Shown here: in pieces, positions 47,426 through 59,837 of the stretch
Position numbering within the stretch: the first letter of the stretch is position 1
Layout of the letters: each line of letters starts with the position of its first letter
NCBI RefSeq assembly: GCF_026914265.1
Contig: NC_069125.1
Coordinates: 7,212,117-7,276,116 of the forward strand
Length of the DNA stretch: 64,000 nt
From: Mya arenaria
Taxonomy: Eukaryota > Mollusca > Bivalvia > Myida > Myidae
Reading direction: 5' to 3'
Made by a program: the position numbers and the translations under genes
The notes under the pieces: model-generated
The model's input: the letters and a program-made list of their open reading frames with translations, nothing else
Databases searched by the model: none
Told to the model about the DNA's origin: nothing

Positions 47426-49001
47426 CGAAATCACATCAATGTCGATGAAATCATATTAAACCTGGATAACATTTGTTTTCAAACCTTTTTTCTCAAAAGC
47501 TCTCCTGGGCAAAAAGTGGAAAGAACTAAAGGCGCTCATTTCATTCAATGATTACTTTTCCCGAAAATATATGACGCCGGTATAACATATAATATTAAAA
47601 AAAAAAACGCAAAAAATGAATACACTGGTTGCAGACGCTTTACCAATAGTTATTATTGTATGGTCAGTGTAACCCTGAACTATACTTATCGGCAGTTTAT
47701 AGGGCAAATTACACCAAAAACGTTATTACAGTGTTTTCTTTGGTCTAATTTAACAAATGACAGTGAATCAAAGCATAGCAACCTCAAACCATTTGATCCT
47801 TATAGGTTTTGAACCTGAATGGTGATTTTTAAATTTTGTTTATCATGCTGGATCTACAGGATCTGATTTTTGGCTCAACTTTGCATTGCATTGTTTGTAC
47901 TCCTACGCCGGATCGGGTCACTTTATCCAATTGAAAGTGGTTAGACCAACCTTTTCTTCTTCTTTTTTGAACTAATTATCTTATCAGATGCTCTTCTTTT
48001 CCTGCCGTTGCTTAATGTTTATAACACAAGTAGAACCTTTTTTCCATATATGGTGTGGTGTCCGGGGTCGTAAAGATCAGAAATCAATACTTGTATGCGT
48101 GTCAATCGGTTAAACCATTAAGGAATATATGGGAAAATTTATTGGTTTGTAATATTCAGGTATCAACCAGGGCATGTCTAAAGTACCAACATATGTGCTA
48201 AAATGAGATAACGATTGTCTCCTTTTAATCAAAACGTAGCTAATTCTGTTAAGAAACAATATTCACAGAAGATATGGAGTATAAGAAAATAACCTCCCCC
48301 TTCCTCTTTTCTAAAACTGATTTGACTGCAAAGGTTGTGTTTTTCAAAGAGTTCTCAAATCGTCATCAAATTTTGGAATAGAGCTTCAAATCCAACTTTT
48401 TTGTACAATGAAAGTATTAACATACTTAACTTATAAAGACTGATATAAACGAAAATAAAGGATTTTTTTATAGGAAAAGATCCACTATTACTGCATTTCA
48501 TTGTTGAGATTGTCGACAATCGTGTGCAAGTACGCTTTTCAAGCGCTCGATTGATTACGAACCAAAATAGTATTGAGAAAGTCCTGATATGAACAGAATA
48601 AGATGCAGAAAGACACTAAGTATTTTAAGGGATTAACTTAAGTTTGAAACCATCAAATTTGAACTGGAATGAACACAATACAGACCATATACCAATGACT
48701 ATATTTCAGTTGTCTTCAAGACTGTATTTTTAACAATGCAACATCATTCCTTGGAAAATAACAGCACGAAAAATATATATCGTACGTTATTACGAACAGG
48801 TAGGCGAACAATTGCAGTTGAACAGTTCTTGTTATCGATTCAACTGACGACATACTTGTTTACAATGATCGCGACGGAACAGCGTCATACAAAAAAATAA
48901 TGATAAACTGAGATTTGTTTTTTAACAATTATTTTTACACAATACAATGTTTGCGACGTTACAGTCTGGTGCAGATGTATACTTGGTCACATGATTTATC
49001 A
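47426..49001. other. Gene-free stretch upstream of the cysteine-rich peptide gene
   Basis: I looked for further signal-peptide or cysteine-rich exons on both strands and found none that I would defend. No unit-related repeats are visible. Confidence 0.45.
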
Positions 49002-49147
49002 ATTTGAGACAAGCGACAGGCCTTGGCCGAGGTATTGTGCAACCTTGAAGATTTCAAAATCTGTATACATGGGTCTTAAAGATATATATCGATGAATATA
49101 TAAAGGTTGCACAATACCTCAGCCAAGGCCTGTTGGTTGTCTCAAAT
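49002..49147. repeat. Long perfect-stem inverted repeat (hairpin)
   Basis: Arms 49002-49046 and 49103-49147 are complementary at 42 of 45 positions (arm core caggccttgg, gaggtattgtgcaacctt) around a 56-nt spacer. A transcript from either strand would fold into a long hairpin. No TTAA or other target repeat is obvious. It may be a foldback element or a small-RNA precursor. Confidence 0.85.
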
Positions 49148-50079
49148 AGCTTTCTGGACCACATAGTAACCGAGGAGACATTGCTCTTGCTCCTTTGGAG
49201 GGGAAAACAAATTAAGCGTCTTCTATTTGTCTGTGTTGACATGTCATTTACTCTTTTCATTAAAGCAATTAAATTTATCGGAGTCAACCGATTTAATAAA
49301 AAAAAATCAAATGTGTATTCTATTTTATTGATGAGGTACTCCGAATGTAAAACAACAATATATTTTCCATACTGGTCAATCATTTAAACGTGTGCCACAT
49401 TGGTAAACTTTGCCGACGGGAAATAACTTCTAAACAGACGTATAGCAAATAAAAATATTTCGTCCACATCCCTTGCTTAAGGCAAAACACGATTAATATC
49501 TCATTTAAAACGAAGGTTGTATCAGTGCATACACTTGCAGTATCAGTGCGTAAAGTCGGATTTTTCTTTTCTAATATACTTTCAAATTGGACTCATAATC
49601 CTTTAATCTATGAAGTATTTCTGGGAAAGCTAAGTTAATATTAATCTTCTTTTAGAAACATATTATATTTACATTATCTGCAAGTGTTTGGAATCACTTC
49701 GACCAGGAAACCCAAGAATAGTATACATAATAGATATTAAATTGATGTTTTTGTTTGCTTGACCTCACGGATTGCACTATATTTAATCACAATGAAATCG
49801 TATGCACACATTATTTAATACCTTTATTAAAGATGTCAGATAGCTGTCTATGTATGACTTGGAGGTACCTTTAACGAGGCACTGTTGCGCCGGCTGGATT
49901 CATTCATGTGGAAATGATGAATATATCTTATCAAAAGTTTCTAGTTTTTGTGATTAATTTGTTTATTCTTCATGTGCTTCAAGTTGATGCATGCTCCGAT
50001 TTGGCTTATACATATAATTGTGCAATTACTTATAATTGTGCAATTACTTATGTTTACATGAATTACTTATTATTGCAGG

Positions 50080-50795
50080 AACAAGTGTGATGTTGGGAAC
50101 TCATCCTCAAGTTTAACCCCGAGTGACCTCCTGTTTCGATGACTGATCCGAGGCGGTAACCCCAATTTTGGTACAAGTCTGAGGTTAAGAACTTATCCAC
50201 TAGATAACCCCGAGTGACCTCCTGTTTCGATGACCGATCCGAGGCGGTGACCCCAATTCGGGTACAAGTGTGAGGTTATCAACTAGATAACCCCGAGTGA
50301 CCCCCTGTTTCGATGACCGATGCGAGGCGGTGACCACAATTTGGGTACAAGAGTGAGGTTGGGAACTTATCAACTAGATAACCCCGAGTGATATTCTGTT
50401 TCGATGACCGATGCGAGGCGGTGACCCCAGTTTGGGTATAAGTGTAAGTTTGGGAACTCGTCATCAAGTTTAACCCCGAGTGACCTCCTATTTCGATGAC
50501 CGATGCGAGGCGGTGACCCCAATTCGGGTACAAGAGTGAGGTTGGGAACTTATCAACTAGATAACCCCGAGTGACCTCCTGTTTCGATGACCTGTCGAGG
50601 CGGTGACCCCAATTTGAGTACAATAGTGAGGTTGGGAACTTATCAACTAGATAACCCCGAGTGACCTCCTGTTTCGATGGCCGATGCGAAGCGGTCACCA
50701 CAATTTGGGTATAAGTGTAAGTTTGGGAACTCGTCATCAAGTTTAACCCCGAATGACCTCCTATTTCGCCGACCATTCTAATGCGTGACCCAAAC
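50080..50795. repeat. ~90-bp minisatellite array, unit D
   Basis: About eight units of 90-91 bp (aactagataa recurs at 50281, 50372, 50555 and 50645). It is longer than the arrays in A and B and has its own consensus (aactagataaccccgagtga), so it amplified locally after the copies separated. The 165-residue open frame over it is an artefact of the repeat. Confidence 0.93.
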
Positions 50796-51964
50796 TTTAA
50801 TTGATATGCAGAAATGTTGATGTGTGTGTAGCCTTTATGTGATGTTTGTACGTTGTGGGTCTCTTGTCACATGTGTGCTACGCATAGAGCCTTTAGTTTT
50901 GGTCTTTGTTTACTTTTTCCCATTCTGATTTTCATTGATTTCCCATTTTATTATTTTTGAAACATCGCAAAACATATCAATAATTTTTAATACTAAATAT
51001 GATTTGCAACCATGCCACTATGAAGAAAAACAACAACGTTATTTTAGCATTGGAATGCATAAAACATTACTTAAAAATCCCTTGCTCTGTTAAATCAATG
51101 AACTAATTCGGTGCTCAAGATATTTTATTTATATATAATATAAAGCCCTTATTTTAATCCACTGTAATCTAACAGTAGTAATGACATTTCTTCCAGAATA
51201 TTATAAGTGTACATTGTTTTAAAGAATCATTCACTGTTTTTTTATGTCTCTTATGGAATTAGCCAATTTTAGTTTTAACAGGCTGAGTACTTGAGGTAAC
51301 TTTAATCAACTATATCATTTATTTTACTTTACACCTCATTGCCTTCAAGTTAATACCATCCTATACTAGGCTTATATGTTTAGGTTTGTAATAACTGAAG
51401 GTGCAGTGTGTTCTTGTTTCACTGACCGTTCCAAGTAGGTAACCAAGACATTTGCTTAATTTGTATGTTTATGAATGTGTGGTATGTCTGTTTTGTATTG
51501 CACGTTGTTTTTCGTTTTGTGTCTCGAAGGTTTATACTGTCTGGCTTCATGCAGGGCCAATATTAACCATGTTGCTTCTTGACTACGTTTTATACACCAC
51601 TAAATTAACCGAAGGATTTCGCATACATCGGTGCATTTGTTTGGTACATACGAACGTGAATTATTTGTATACAATGTTTTCGACACAACGATAACGTCCT
51701 TAATACACAAAATCATCCTTGCATAGAGCTACTTTAACAGACAACTTGCTTTTTTGAAGTTTATACTCTTAGTTATAAACAAATAAATTAAAACCGTACG
51801 TGCTTTTCAAATGTTTTAAATAGGCGAAGGGCAAGAAATAATCTTACAAAGAATTGTTTCAATAATAACAGATGGTATTCAACAAATGGTATACAGTAAA
51901 AAATGGCCCAGCGATTGCACGAAACAAAATAGTCCATTTATGATTTATTCTTGTTACGTAGGTA
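50796..51964. other. 3' flank of the unit D pseudogene
   Basis: Parallels 5651-6554 and 28906-29450, including tttgtacgttgtggg and the ctgtaatctaacagtagt block shared with about 29298. No gene is seen; short open frames (for example 51452-51694) lack domains. Confidence 0.55.
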
Positions 51965-53140
51965 TCAAATTGTTGATCTTGCAGTCCGTTTACCGTAATC
52001 TATCCTATTGCCCTTGTTTGTGAAATCTGAAACAGAATCTAAATAATCAAGGACCAATTCTGCCCAGCTTAAATCCAACATTTTGTCAATAAATCCACAA
52101 TGGCCACCCTTTTTAGTAGACACCATAAAGATATAAGGATATTACTTGCAAAGTTCATATGGAATGTTCATTTTGGGATGAAATGGATCGTCTATACTGT
52201 TTATAAAAAGCGATGGAACGGCGATTTCGTCTGCGTCCCTGAAGAGATTGTTGCGTTCTATGAAATCATCGATGCTTAAAAGTTTGTACAGTTTTGTAAA
52301 AAGAAGTTCTTCGAAGCGTTTGAAAAACCAACAATTAAGTAATTCATGAAAATTCACAATTTTTGATTATGATTTTGAGTGAGCACTTAGAATGAACTTC
52401 AATTTCAACATGTAAAACGTATCATAAATTCCTTGAATGCCTTTTGAGATCCTCTCGGCGCTATCGAAGCACGCCGATATACAGGCTGAAGCACAAATAT
52501 TTGCCGATGATCCGAATTCACCGAGATAGGACATTAGATAGAACAGCCATTTCTGTATCCAACCATTGAAACCAAAGCTTTGGAAAAACGCCCATGGATA
52601 AATTTCACTACTTCACGCATATCGTATGAATCACCGGTACTCAAAATCTCTGCTGTTGCTAGCACCGAGTTTCCAAAACCTCTTGGATTAAGCACCACTG
52701 GTCTAAAACCTTTATGGACAGCTAGGCTACACATATTTGAGACATCGTATGTGCTCGCTGTTAATCCAGGAAGTATAATCAACACTGTACACCGCTTTCT
52801 TTTGTAGACTGAAACATACACAGCCCAGTCAAGCGCAACAACGCCGCGGTCTTTGATCTGCAAATATTCTCTGTCGTACTCCTTCCAGATATGTGGAATT
52901 ACATACGGCACTTTCGTTTGCACATGCGCGTTCCTTAAATACCACGGTGGATCGAATTTGCGGTTCATAAGTCTGTATTGCTTTAAAAGATGGGATGCCA
53001 AAGCCGATTCTTTAAAGTACAGTTTCGGAAAAGTTGAAGATGGTTCCATGAAAGATTTGACATAGATAAAAAAGAATGGTCCCAAAGAAAGCCACTATAA
53101 CTGAAATCGATGTAATCCCTGAGTAAACAGTATAGAACAT
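51965..53140 (-). pseudogene. Hydrolase pseudogene, unit D
   Basis: Spans the full length of the intact gene (1176 against 1188 bp). Two long readable stretches remain (53085-52534 and 52357-52142). Compared with copy A it has an indel after the N-terminal anchor (near 53070), a one-base deletion near 52530, an in-frame TAA near 52365 and another TAA just below 52145. The stop codon region and the AATAAA downstream are still recognisable. The elbow reads GYRNG: the nucleophile position is Arg, so Ser is missing here too, while NSIDDPF is kept. Confidence 0.9.
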
Positions 53141-54242
53141 TTTGCAACTTTACTATTTTCAGCGGAGGGCGCACGGGAATGTGTCCTTATCTTATAAGTT
53201 CTAGTAAATGCTTGTTCAACAAAGTGCGGTCAAGTAACTTATTTAATCCTGTTCTCCGACATATCACTGGTATATATATATATATATATCTTACATCTAT
53301 TCCCCGTGACTTTGACCTATCCACTTGTTCGCCGCCCTGTCTTTCACACTGCGTCCTACACTGCTGATCAGATAAAATGTTTCCCTCGATGAAGCGATTT
53401 GGTGTACGGTGCCTTTCATAATATGCCTTTTTACAATATATTTTCATGGTTTATTTAAACGGTATTCGTTGATAACGGAACCGGCGGTCACTATTAAATG
53501 TCATCGCGTTAATGCGAATTTATTACCATACTCTTTACTGTGTGATATTTGATATTTTTAACTCCAAATTTGAAAGCATTTCCTGCTCTCGTTCAAAAAG
53601 CACACCTATTAACTTAATTTTCTTTTGTTGAATGTTACTTTACATTATGACTTTATTACCAAGAGCTATATGATATCCATGCTTCCTCTGTACGTAATAA
53701 TTTAATAAATTAACGTAATTTTATATCTAAACGAAAACAAAATTACACATTAACTTAGTTCCACTATCTATTCATGATATCTAACATTTCAACTTTTCTT
53801 ACATAATATTCTTTCAAACTTCTCTCCTTACCATTGATATTCTAAAATTATCCATGATAACGCTTAGCATCAAAATGTATTCAAGAATGATCTGTTCTCT
53901 TGTGCATAGATTATTATCCGCTTAACATCTTCTTTTAATCCTTTTTACCGCATCCTACAACGTGAGCACAATGACATAACAAGGGCATAATTAATACATT
54001 TCTTTAAAGTTTGAGAGTTTGCATTAGAGGAGTTGAACCATATGTGCTTTTGCGAATAGATAAAAAATAACGCTGTCGATCTAACTTTTCTTCGCATTTA
54101 AGTATACCTGGCGCTACAACAACCAATATTCTCAGATTTTATTTGTTTCTCGCTGTCATTGTTATGATCCTAAGATCACCAGTTTTACATTCACATGTGC
54201 GCATAACAGGCATAGCGCTCTTTACACGCATAATCACAATTA
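53141..54242. other. 5' flank of the unit D pseudogene
   Basis: Diverged counterpart of 7743-8850, with a (TA)n tract at about 53271-53290. It ends with AATTA (54238-54242), the left target-site duplicate of the LINE. Confidence 0.6.
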
Positions 54243-55974
54243 TACTAAATGATAACCAATTTGGCTTTAGAGGCAAACGTAGTACTGTTGATTGTATTTA
54301 TGTGTTGTCATCTATTATTAATATGGTTATTAATACTGATAAAAGAAAATTATACTGTGCCTTTATAGACTTTCGTAAAGCGTTCGATGTTGTGTATAGA
54401 AATGGTATATGGTACAAATTGTTACAATATGGTGCATCAACCAAACTTGTATCGATGCTCAAAAAAATATATGAATCAGTGAAATCATGTGTACGTGTAA
54501 GATCACAATATAGTGACTATTTTGATAGCAATATGGGTGTTAAGCAAGGTGAGCCTCTTTCACCGTTGTTATTTCTGTTTTTTATAAATGATATGGAAGA
54601 TAGTTTAAGTCGAGATTGTATTGATACAGTCACTATTGACGAAATTCGTATATTTATGCTGTTATTTGCAGACGATACTGTCTTATTTTCATATACTGAG
54701 CAAGGTTTGCAGCTCTTACTGAATAAATTACATGTATATTGTAATACATGGGGTATAACTGTTAACATAGATAAAAGCTTTGTAATGGTATGTCAAAAAG
54801 GAAACAGAACTGAGAATGTTAATTTGATGTATGACGGGCATAAACTTGATGTTGTTAAAAAATTCACATACTTAGGTGTTGCAATATCGCAAAATGGTAC
54901 ATATTTGCAATCACAAAAACAGTTGTCAGAACAAGCACTGCGTGCTTTGTATTCTTTAATCGATTGTTCGATGTTATATCTTTAGATATACGTGATAAAT
55001 TAAAGTTATTTGATGCTATGATAAGCCCCATACTGAATTATGGTTGTGAAGTATGGGGTTTCCATAGAGCTCAGGATATCGAGAGAGTTCAATTAAAATT
55101 CTTGAAACAAATTCTAAGTGTTAGACAGCAGACTTGTAATGCTGCAGTATATGGTGAATTGGCAAGATTCCCATTATCATTGTTTAGAAAAATTAGAATA
55201 ATTAGATTTTGGTATAAAATAAAACGTTATCCTGGGTCTCTTTTATATAAAGTTTATAGTATGAAAAATAACAATGGTATGTATATAAATACATGGACAC
55301 TAAAAGTGAAGGAACTGCTCGATGAGCTAGGATTTACTTTTATGTTTGATTGTGAAAATGTTACACGACTGCAATTAGAGGCTGTTGTAAGACGGTTGTA
55401 TGATAATTATTTGCAACAATGGTATACGAGTGTTAGAAACTCAGATAAATTACAATATTATGTTGGTTTTAAACACGATTTTGTCATTGAAAAATACTTG
55501 TCTTGTATAAATAATAACAAATTACGGATATGTTTAACTAGATTTAGATGTTCAGCACACTGTCTTAATATTGAAGAAGGGAGATATAGGAATATTAATC
55601 GTGAAGATAGAAAATGTGTACATTGCAATATGAATGTTGTTGAAAATGAGTATCATTTTCTTTTGATATGCCCAAAGTATAGAGACCTTCGTGTCAAATA
55701 TTTACCAAGATATTATTGCCAATGGCCAAACATGACCAAATTTAATACTTTGTTAAGTACTGACAATGTTAAGCTGTTAAATAACATAGCAACATATATA
55801 TCGTTTGCTACAGATAGAAGAAATGCTTAATTGTATAAATTCTATTATACCATGATATTATAAAACATACTTTTCTCTTTTGATGTTATACTGATATCAT
55901 TAAATGCCATCTTGTGTATATGTTTTTGGCAATGTTCAATTTGAATAATGCTAATAAAATTTTGACTTGACTTG
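54243..55974 (+). mobile_element. 5'-truncated non-LTR retrotransposon (LINE) with target-site duplication
   Basis: Flanked by AATTA at 54238-54242 and 55975-55979; units A and B show the uninterrupted site near 8842. The readable coding part starts inside the reverse-transcriptase domain: QFGFRGKRST, the AFIDFRKAFD motif, VKQGEPLSPLLF and the catalytic FADD box (about 54668). The C-terminal region follows, with a CxxC...H...C zinc-knuckle-like motif (CVHC...EYHFLLICP, about 55615-55672). One frame change near 54960 separates the two parts (54243-54985 and 54964-55830). The 3' end carries AATAAAA and a short ttgac tail. The endonuclease and 5' parts are absent. Clade not assigned. Confidence 0.92.
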
Positions 55975-55976
55975 AA

Positions 55977-56332
55977 TTAAAGGGACACGTTCACGTTTTA
56001 GTGGGTAGGACATAAAATAAATAATTTCTTGTGAAAAGTGATATAACGCTGGTTATAAGAATTAATCATCATCAAATTTCAAATAAAAGCTTTATTGTAA
56101 ATAGTAATGACAGAATATGAATAATTTTGCAGAAAAACCTAAGTAGCGATATTAAAAAATAAATTATTTTAGGCATTTACAAAATAAATCAGAAGAGTGT
56201 CTTCCTCTTGCTAATATCTGCGTATCTGCCACTTGTTGTTTTATGTTTATTTGTAACTGTAACTTTAATACCTTAATTCGAACAAATTTGAAAATGTTGC
56301 AAACGCAAAACATGTAGACAAGTCCCTTTAAA
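55977..56332. mobile_element. TTAA-flanked MITE-like element, best preserved copy
   Basis: Begins ttaaagggacacgttcacg and ends gacaagtccctttaa. Both ends thus carry TTAA with a short inverted AAAGGGAC. It is orthologous to the start of the distal flank in units A and B (8846 and about 19060). Confidence 0.5.
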
Positions 56333-57489
56333 CACCTGCACTTCTATATCACTGTATCACTGTCAAACTAATGTATGTTATGTCAATGAAAATTCATCAA
56401 ATGCTTTCCATTCAAAATAAGCCACCAGTTTATGAAATGTGGATTATTTAAATGAGATATGTTTGATTGATGAACAGCAACATGGCGCGGTATATATTAC
56501 ACGCGACTGATTGAAATACAATCCACAGTATGAAATGAACACGTTTTGATATAAACCGCTGATAAACAGCGACATGATTCCGATCTACTTACAAATATTT
56601 CATTTGAAAACAAACTCTGTCAGATATGTTATACAAGAAAACATTTGATTTCAATAGAGCGAGTAATCTATTACAACTTATTTTCCTTTTTTATATTAAT
56701 TTTCGATTTTGGATTAAAGAAAACTTAGGTCTGATTCCGGTAACATGGTAGATCTTGATTCTGTAACAGAAAAGGTAGGTAGGTTGGATTTTTTTTACAA
56801 GAATACATGTATAATTATTATTGATTTATATGTCTTTACTTCATGCATGCATATTTCTTTCATTTGAAACTTTTCATGTATGAAGTTACTGTTGAAACCC
56901 AGTAAGCCTTACGTACCCTTAGGCTTTTGTCTTCCTTTTGTCATGTGTTTGCACTCGATTTCCTTCATTTCAAAAACATAAATTTGGGTCAGTCCTAAGT
57001 TTTAGCTTACGTCAATTCACCGGAATCATTTCCTTTCTGTTTTGGCCTTACCGATATAAAAATAATTTTATGTTTCCAGTCCACGTTTTAGGAAATTGAT
57101 AATTTCCACCGACTGGATTCCTTGGTGTTAAAGTTCTGCTTAAGGAAAAATGTCGTTCAGCGAAGCTACTGGCCAATCTGTGACCATCGGAAGTTTTTGC
57201 CCCATTGCTAATAAGAAAGTGTAAGATAATTGTCATTGGAGACAAGTTTTGTTGTTTTCCAATCATTATCAGGTAATAATTAGCCAACGTTACCAATATT
57301 TTTTCACAGCGATAACCAAACAGATGGTGTCGAGATAGGAGGTTATACGTTGAGGGAGGTCGGATTAGATTCGTTAATTTGCAGATTCTGATTTCTCGAG
57401 GCGCTTGCCGAATCAAACAAATTACACTTTCGTCGATTACAACTTCCTGCACTAATAACCTTCTTATAACTTTATATGAAATACAGAGG
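56333..57489. other. Distal flank of unit D, first block
   Basis: Parallels 9170-10740 (atttcaaataagccacc/cattcaaacgaccc, acagatggtgtcgagatagg). The 134-residue open frame at 57048-57452 (minus) has no domain and lies in sequence that is noncoding in the sister copies. Confidence 0.55.
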
Positions 57490-58115
57490 CATTTCTGAGC
57501 GTGCGGTAAATGTTATAAAAGGGCACTTAATTAAAAAAGTAATTCCTGCTTAATTATGCTGAATAAAAACTGTTTCCTGTAGTAAATGAAACAAGCTGTT
57601 GACAGCGATAATATATACTTATGCTAGAATGGATTTATCCGGCTAAGCGGGCTGCATTTCAATATGTTACACGTTATAACCTATTAGCATTTTAACATTA
57701 AAAACGAAAAATAATTTTCGCTGATCGGCAAGCAAACAAATCTGTTCTAAGTCGCAGAGCTGTTTCATTTTGTACGCAATCTCTCAAGGTTGGTTTGTTT
57801 AACTACAATTGTTGGAATTCATCATCATAATACGTCATGTTCTTACGCATTACTGCAGATCTATTACAGTGCTTATCTATCATTAAATATATATTCCAGT
57901 TTTTAATTTAAATGCTATAGACTCTAACTAGTAACGTATTGAAATGCAGGCCGCATTACCAGATAAATTTATTCTATCGCACGTGAATATTACCGCTGGC
58001 AACACCTATGTTCATTTACTAGATTATTTATTCCCATTTATAAGACTGATTGAAAAAGAATTACTTTTTAATTAAGTGCCATAAGATTAGATTAACTGCG
58101 CACACAGAAACGCCA
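57490..58115. repeat. Large inverted repeat in unit D
   Basis: 57490-57690 and 57915-58115 are diverged complementary arms of about 200 bp (gcacttaattaaaaaagtaat against its complement; the segment with ggatttatccggct is also shared) around a ~225-bp centre. A second direct copy of the same block follows at about 58540-59110, so the block exists three times locally in alternating orientation. Confidence 0.6.
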
Positions 58116-59139
58116 ATTGATTTATTTGAGCTAAGATAAAATAATAATTGCTGATGGGCGTGTTATTGCCTCTAGTAATCCTCCATAATGATGATCCTTG
58201 ATCATACCTGTTGTTTCAACTAAATTAATCGAGATTCGAATATGGAATTACTTATTTTATGTTATATGCTAGACAACAAGATATTTCCCTTGGATGCTTT
58301 GCATCAATGGTTTCCTTGAATATGTTTTATCAACAAATATTACAAAAACTAATCACGTTTATTCCTGACCTTTATGTGACCTCAGATCCTGTCACTTTAA
58401 CATTGAATATCATAATTAAGTATATATCCATCACACATTTGAAAGCGATACATATCACCAAAAATGACTCTCCGTATTCCAACACTTGAAATGCCTCCCT
58501 TCATAGCGGCAAAACAAGTAGCATTTAGTGTATTACTAAATATCATAATGGAAGCAAATATTGTGCGTAGCATGTTTAAACTTGCCTATTAATTATTGAA
58601 ACCAGAAAGGCTTATTTAATAGATCTGCTTTTGGATCGAATTTTACTCTCGAGGATTTTTCAAAGATGCACTTGCCGAATATGCAAAACCCAACTGGAGT
58701 TAGTAATAACCTCCTGCACTAATGACGTTATTAAAGCTTTAATAAATACAGCGGAGTTTGTGCGGGACAGTAAATCTAATCGAATGGCAAACAATAAAAA
58801 AGTAATTCCTTCTCTATCATGCTTAATGAAAACAAATGATCTACTATCTGAACCAAGGTATTGCCAGCGGTAATATAACGGACGTTAGCATGCATTTGTT
58901 AGGCGGGTTGCATTTGAAATACGTTACAGTTTATAAACATATTTTATCGGGAGTACATTTTTGATGATAGACAAATCGGTCACAGCGTTTTAACATTTTA
59001 TTGGCAAACACACTTCAGTTTTGTTTTGTTTTACTGCCTTTGTTGGCGAGCAGCACCTTTGTGCGTCCGGTTATTGTTCATTACTGCAGATCTATTACGT
59101 CCAACGTTATAAGTATTTATCATGTGTTTCCAGTGCGGA
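58116..59139. other. Distal flank of unit D, repeated block
   Basis: Parallels 10520-11070 again (taatggaagcaaatattgtg, ttgttggcgagcagcacc). No gene is seen. Confidence 0.5.
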
Positions 59140-59636
59140 TAGAATAATCCGACCTGAGGGCACGCGCGTAAGCAGGTTACGAGGCTTGCCGAGTTACCGG
59201 TCACGCAGCATGCCCGTTGTCGGATTTTTCGATCCGGACCGAAAAAACATGTCTGATATTTTTTCTTGCATACCTAAAATTATAATTTTGTGGAACAATT
59301 GATGTTGAAAACGCACTTTTGTACATTTCACCCAAAAAGCGCATGCGATGTTGTGTACTGACGTCAAAAAGCGCAGTAATTTTAAATCACTATCGACTTC
59401 AAATAGTTACTTTAAAAATTGCGCTTTTACGATTATTTATTTTCAATTTTAATTAAAAGTATTGAATACTTATATTTTTGATTGCGCTTTATTGAAATTG
59501 CATAATGTACTCTTCATAAACCATACAATAAAAGAAATAAGAAGTGGCGCGTTGTTGCGCGTGACTCATCTTACATGGGGGGTGTAATACGAAATTTTCC
59601 AGCACCGGAAACACAAGTTCGGTATGCAAGAATATG
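59140..59636. mobile_element. ~500-bp insertion of unknown family
   Basis: The copy near 30960-30975 runs straight through this point, so about 0.5 kb has been inserted. The left end is locally GC-rich and can form a stem (aatccgacctgagggcacg against gcatgcccgttgtcggatt, about 59150-59230). The remainder has three gcgctttt/aaaagcgca-type motifs. No coding capacity. Confidence 0.55.
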
Positions 59637-59837
59637 TTTTTACATTTCAATTCGGTGTTTTATTTAATTACTGCAGGTGCATAATGATGATCCCTGATCA
59701 TAACCGTTGTTCCAACCCCGGTTCATGATTCTTTTCTTATTTCCACAATGAAATAACTTATTTGATGTTCAACACGTGCTGAAACTTGATGCTTCAATTT
59801 GTTTTCTACTTTGGTCATGAGCTTCTTTCGTTTGTTT

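Larger units (their letters stand above)
49150..59800. repeat. Unit D: old copy of the unit with insertions
   Basis: The unit order is kept: spacer (49.38-50.07 kb; compare 4.5-5.0 kb), ~90-bp array, 3' flank, hydrolase pseudogene on the minus strand, 5' flank, MITE-like element, distal flank. The 52-bp array is missing. Divergence from units A/B is high (the hydrolase part is roughly 88% identical at protein level by eye). It is interrupted by a LINE (54243-55974) and a ~500-bp insert (about 59140-59636). Confidence 0.8.

Noticed and set aside
50279-50776. 165-residue minus-strand open frame with internal repeats
   Set aside because: It is entirely composed of the ~90-bp minisatellite and is not maintained in the sister arrays of units A, B or at 28.5 kb.
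53187-53447. 86-residue minus-strand frame across the (TA)n tract in unit D
   Set aside because: Contains low-complexity translation of TA repeats and has no counterpart frame in units A and B.
57048-57452. 134-residue minus-strand frame in unit D
   Set aside because: The homologous sequence in units A and B is not open over this length and shows no coding signature.
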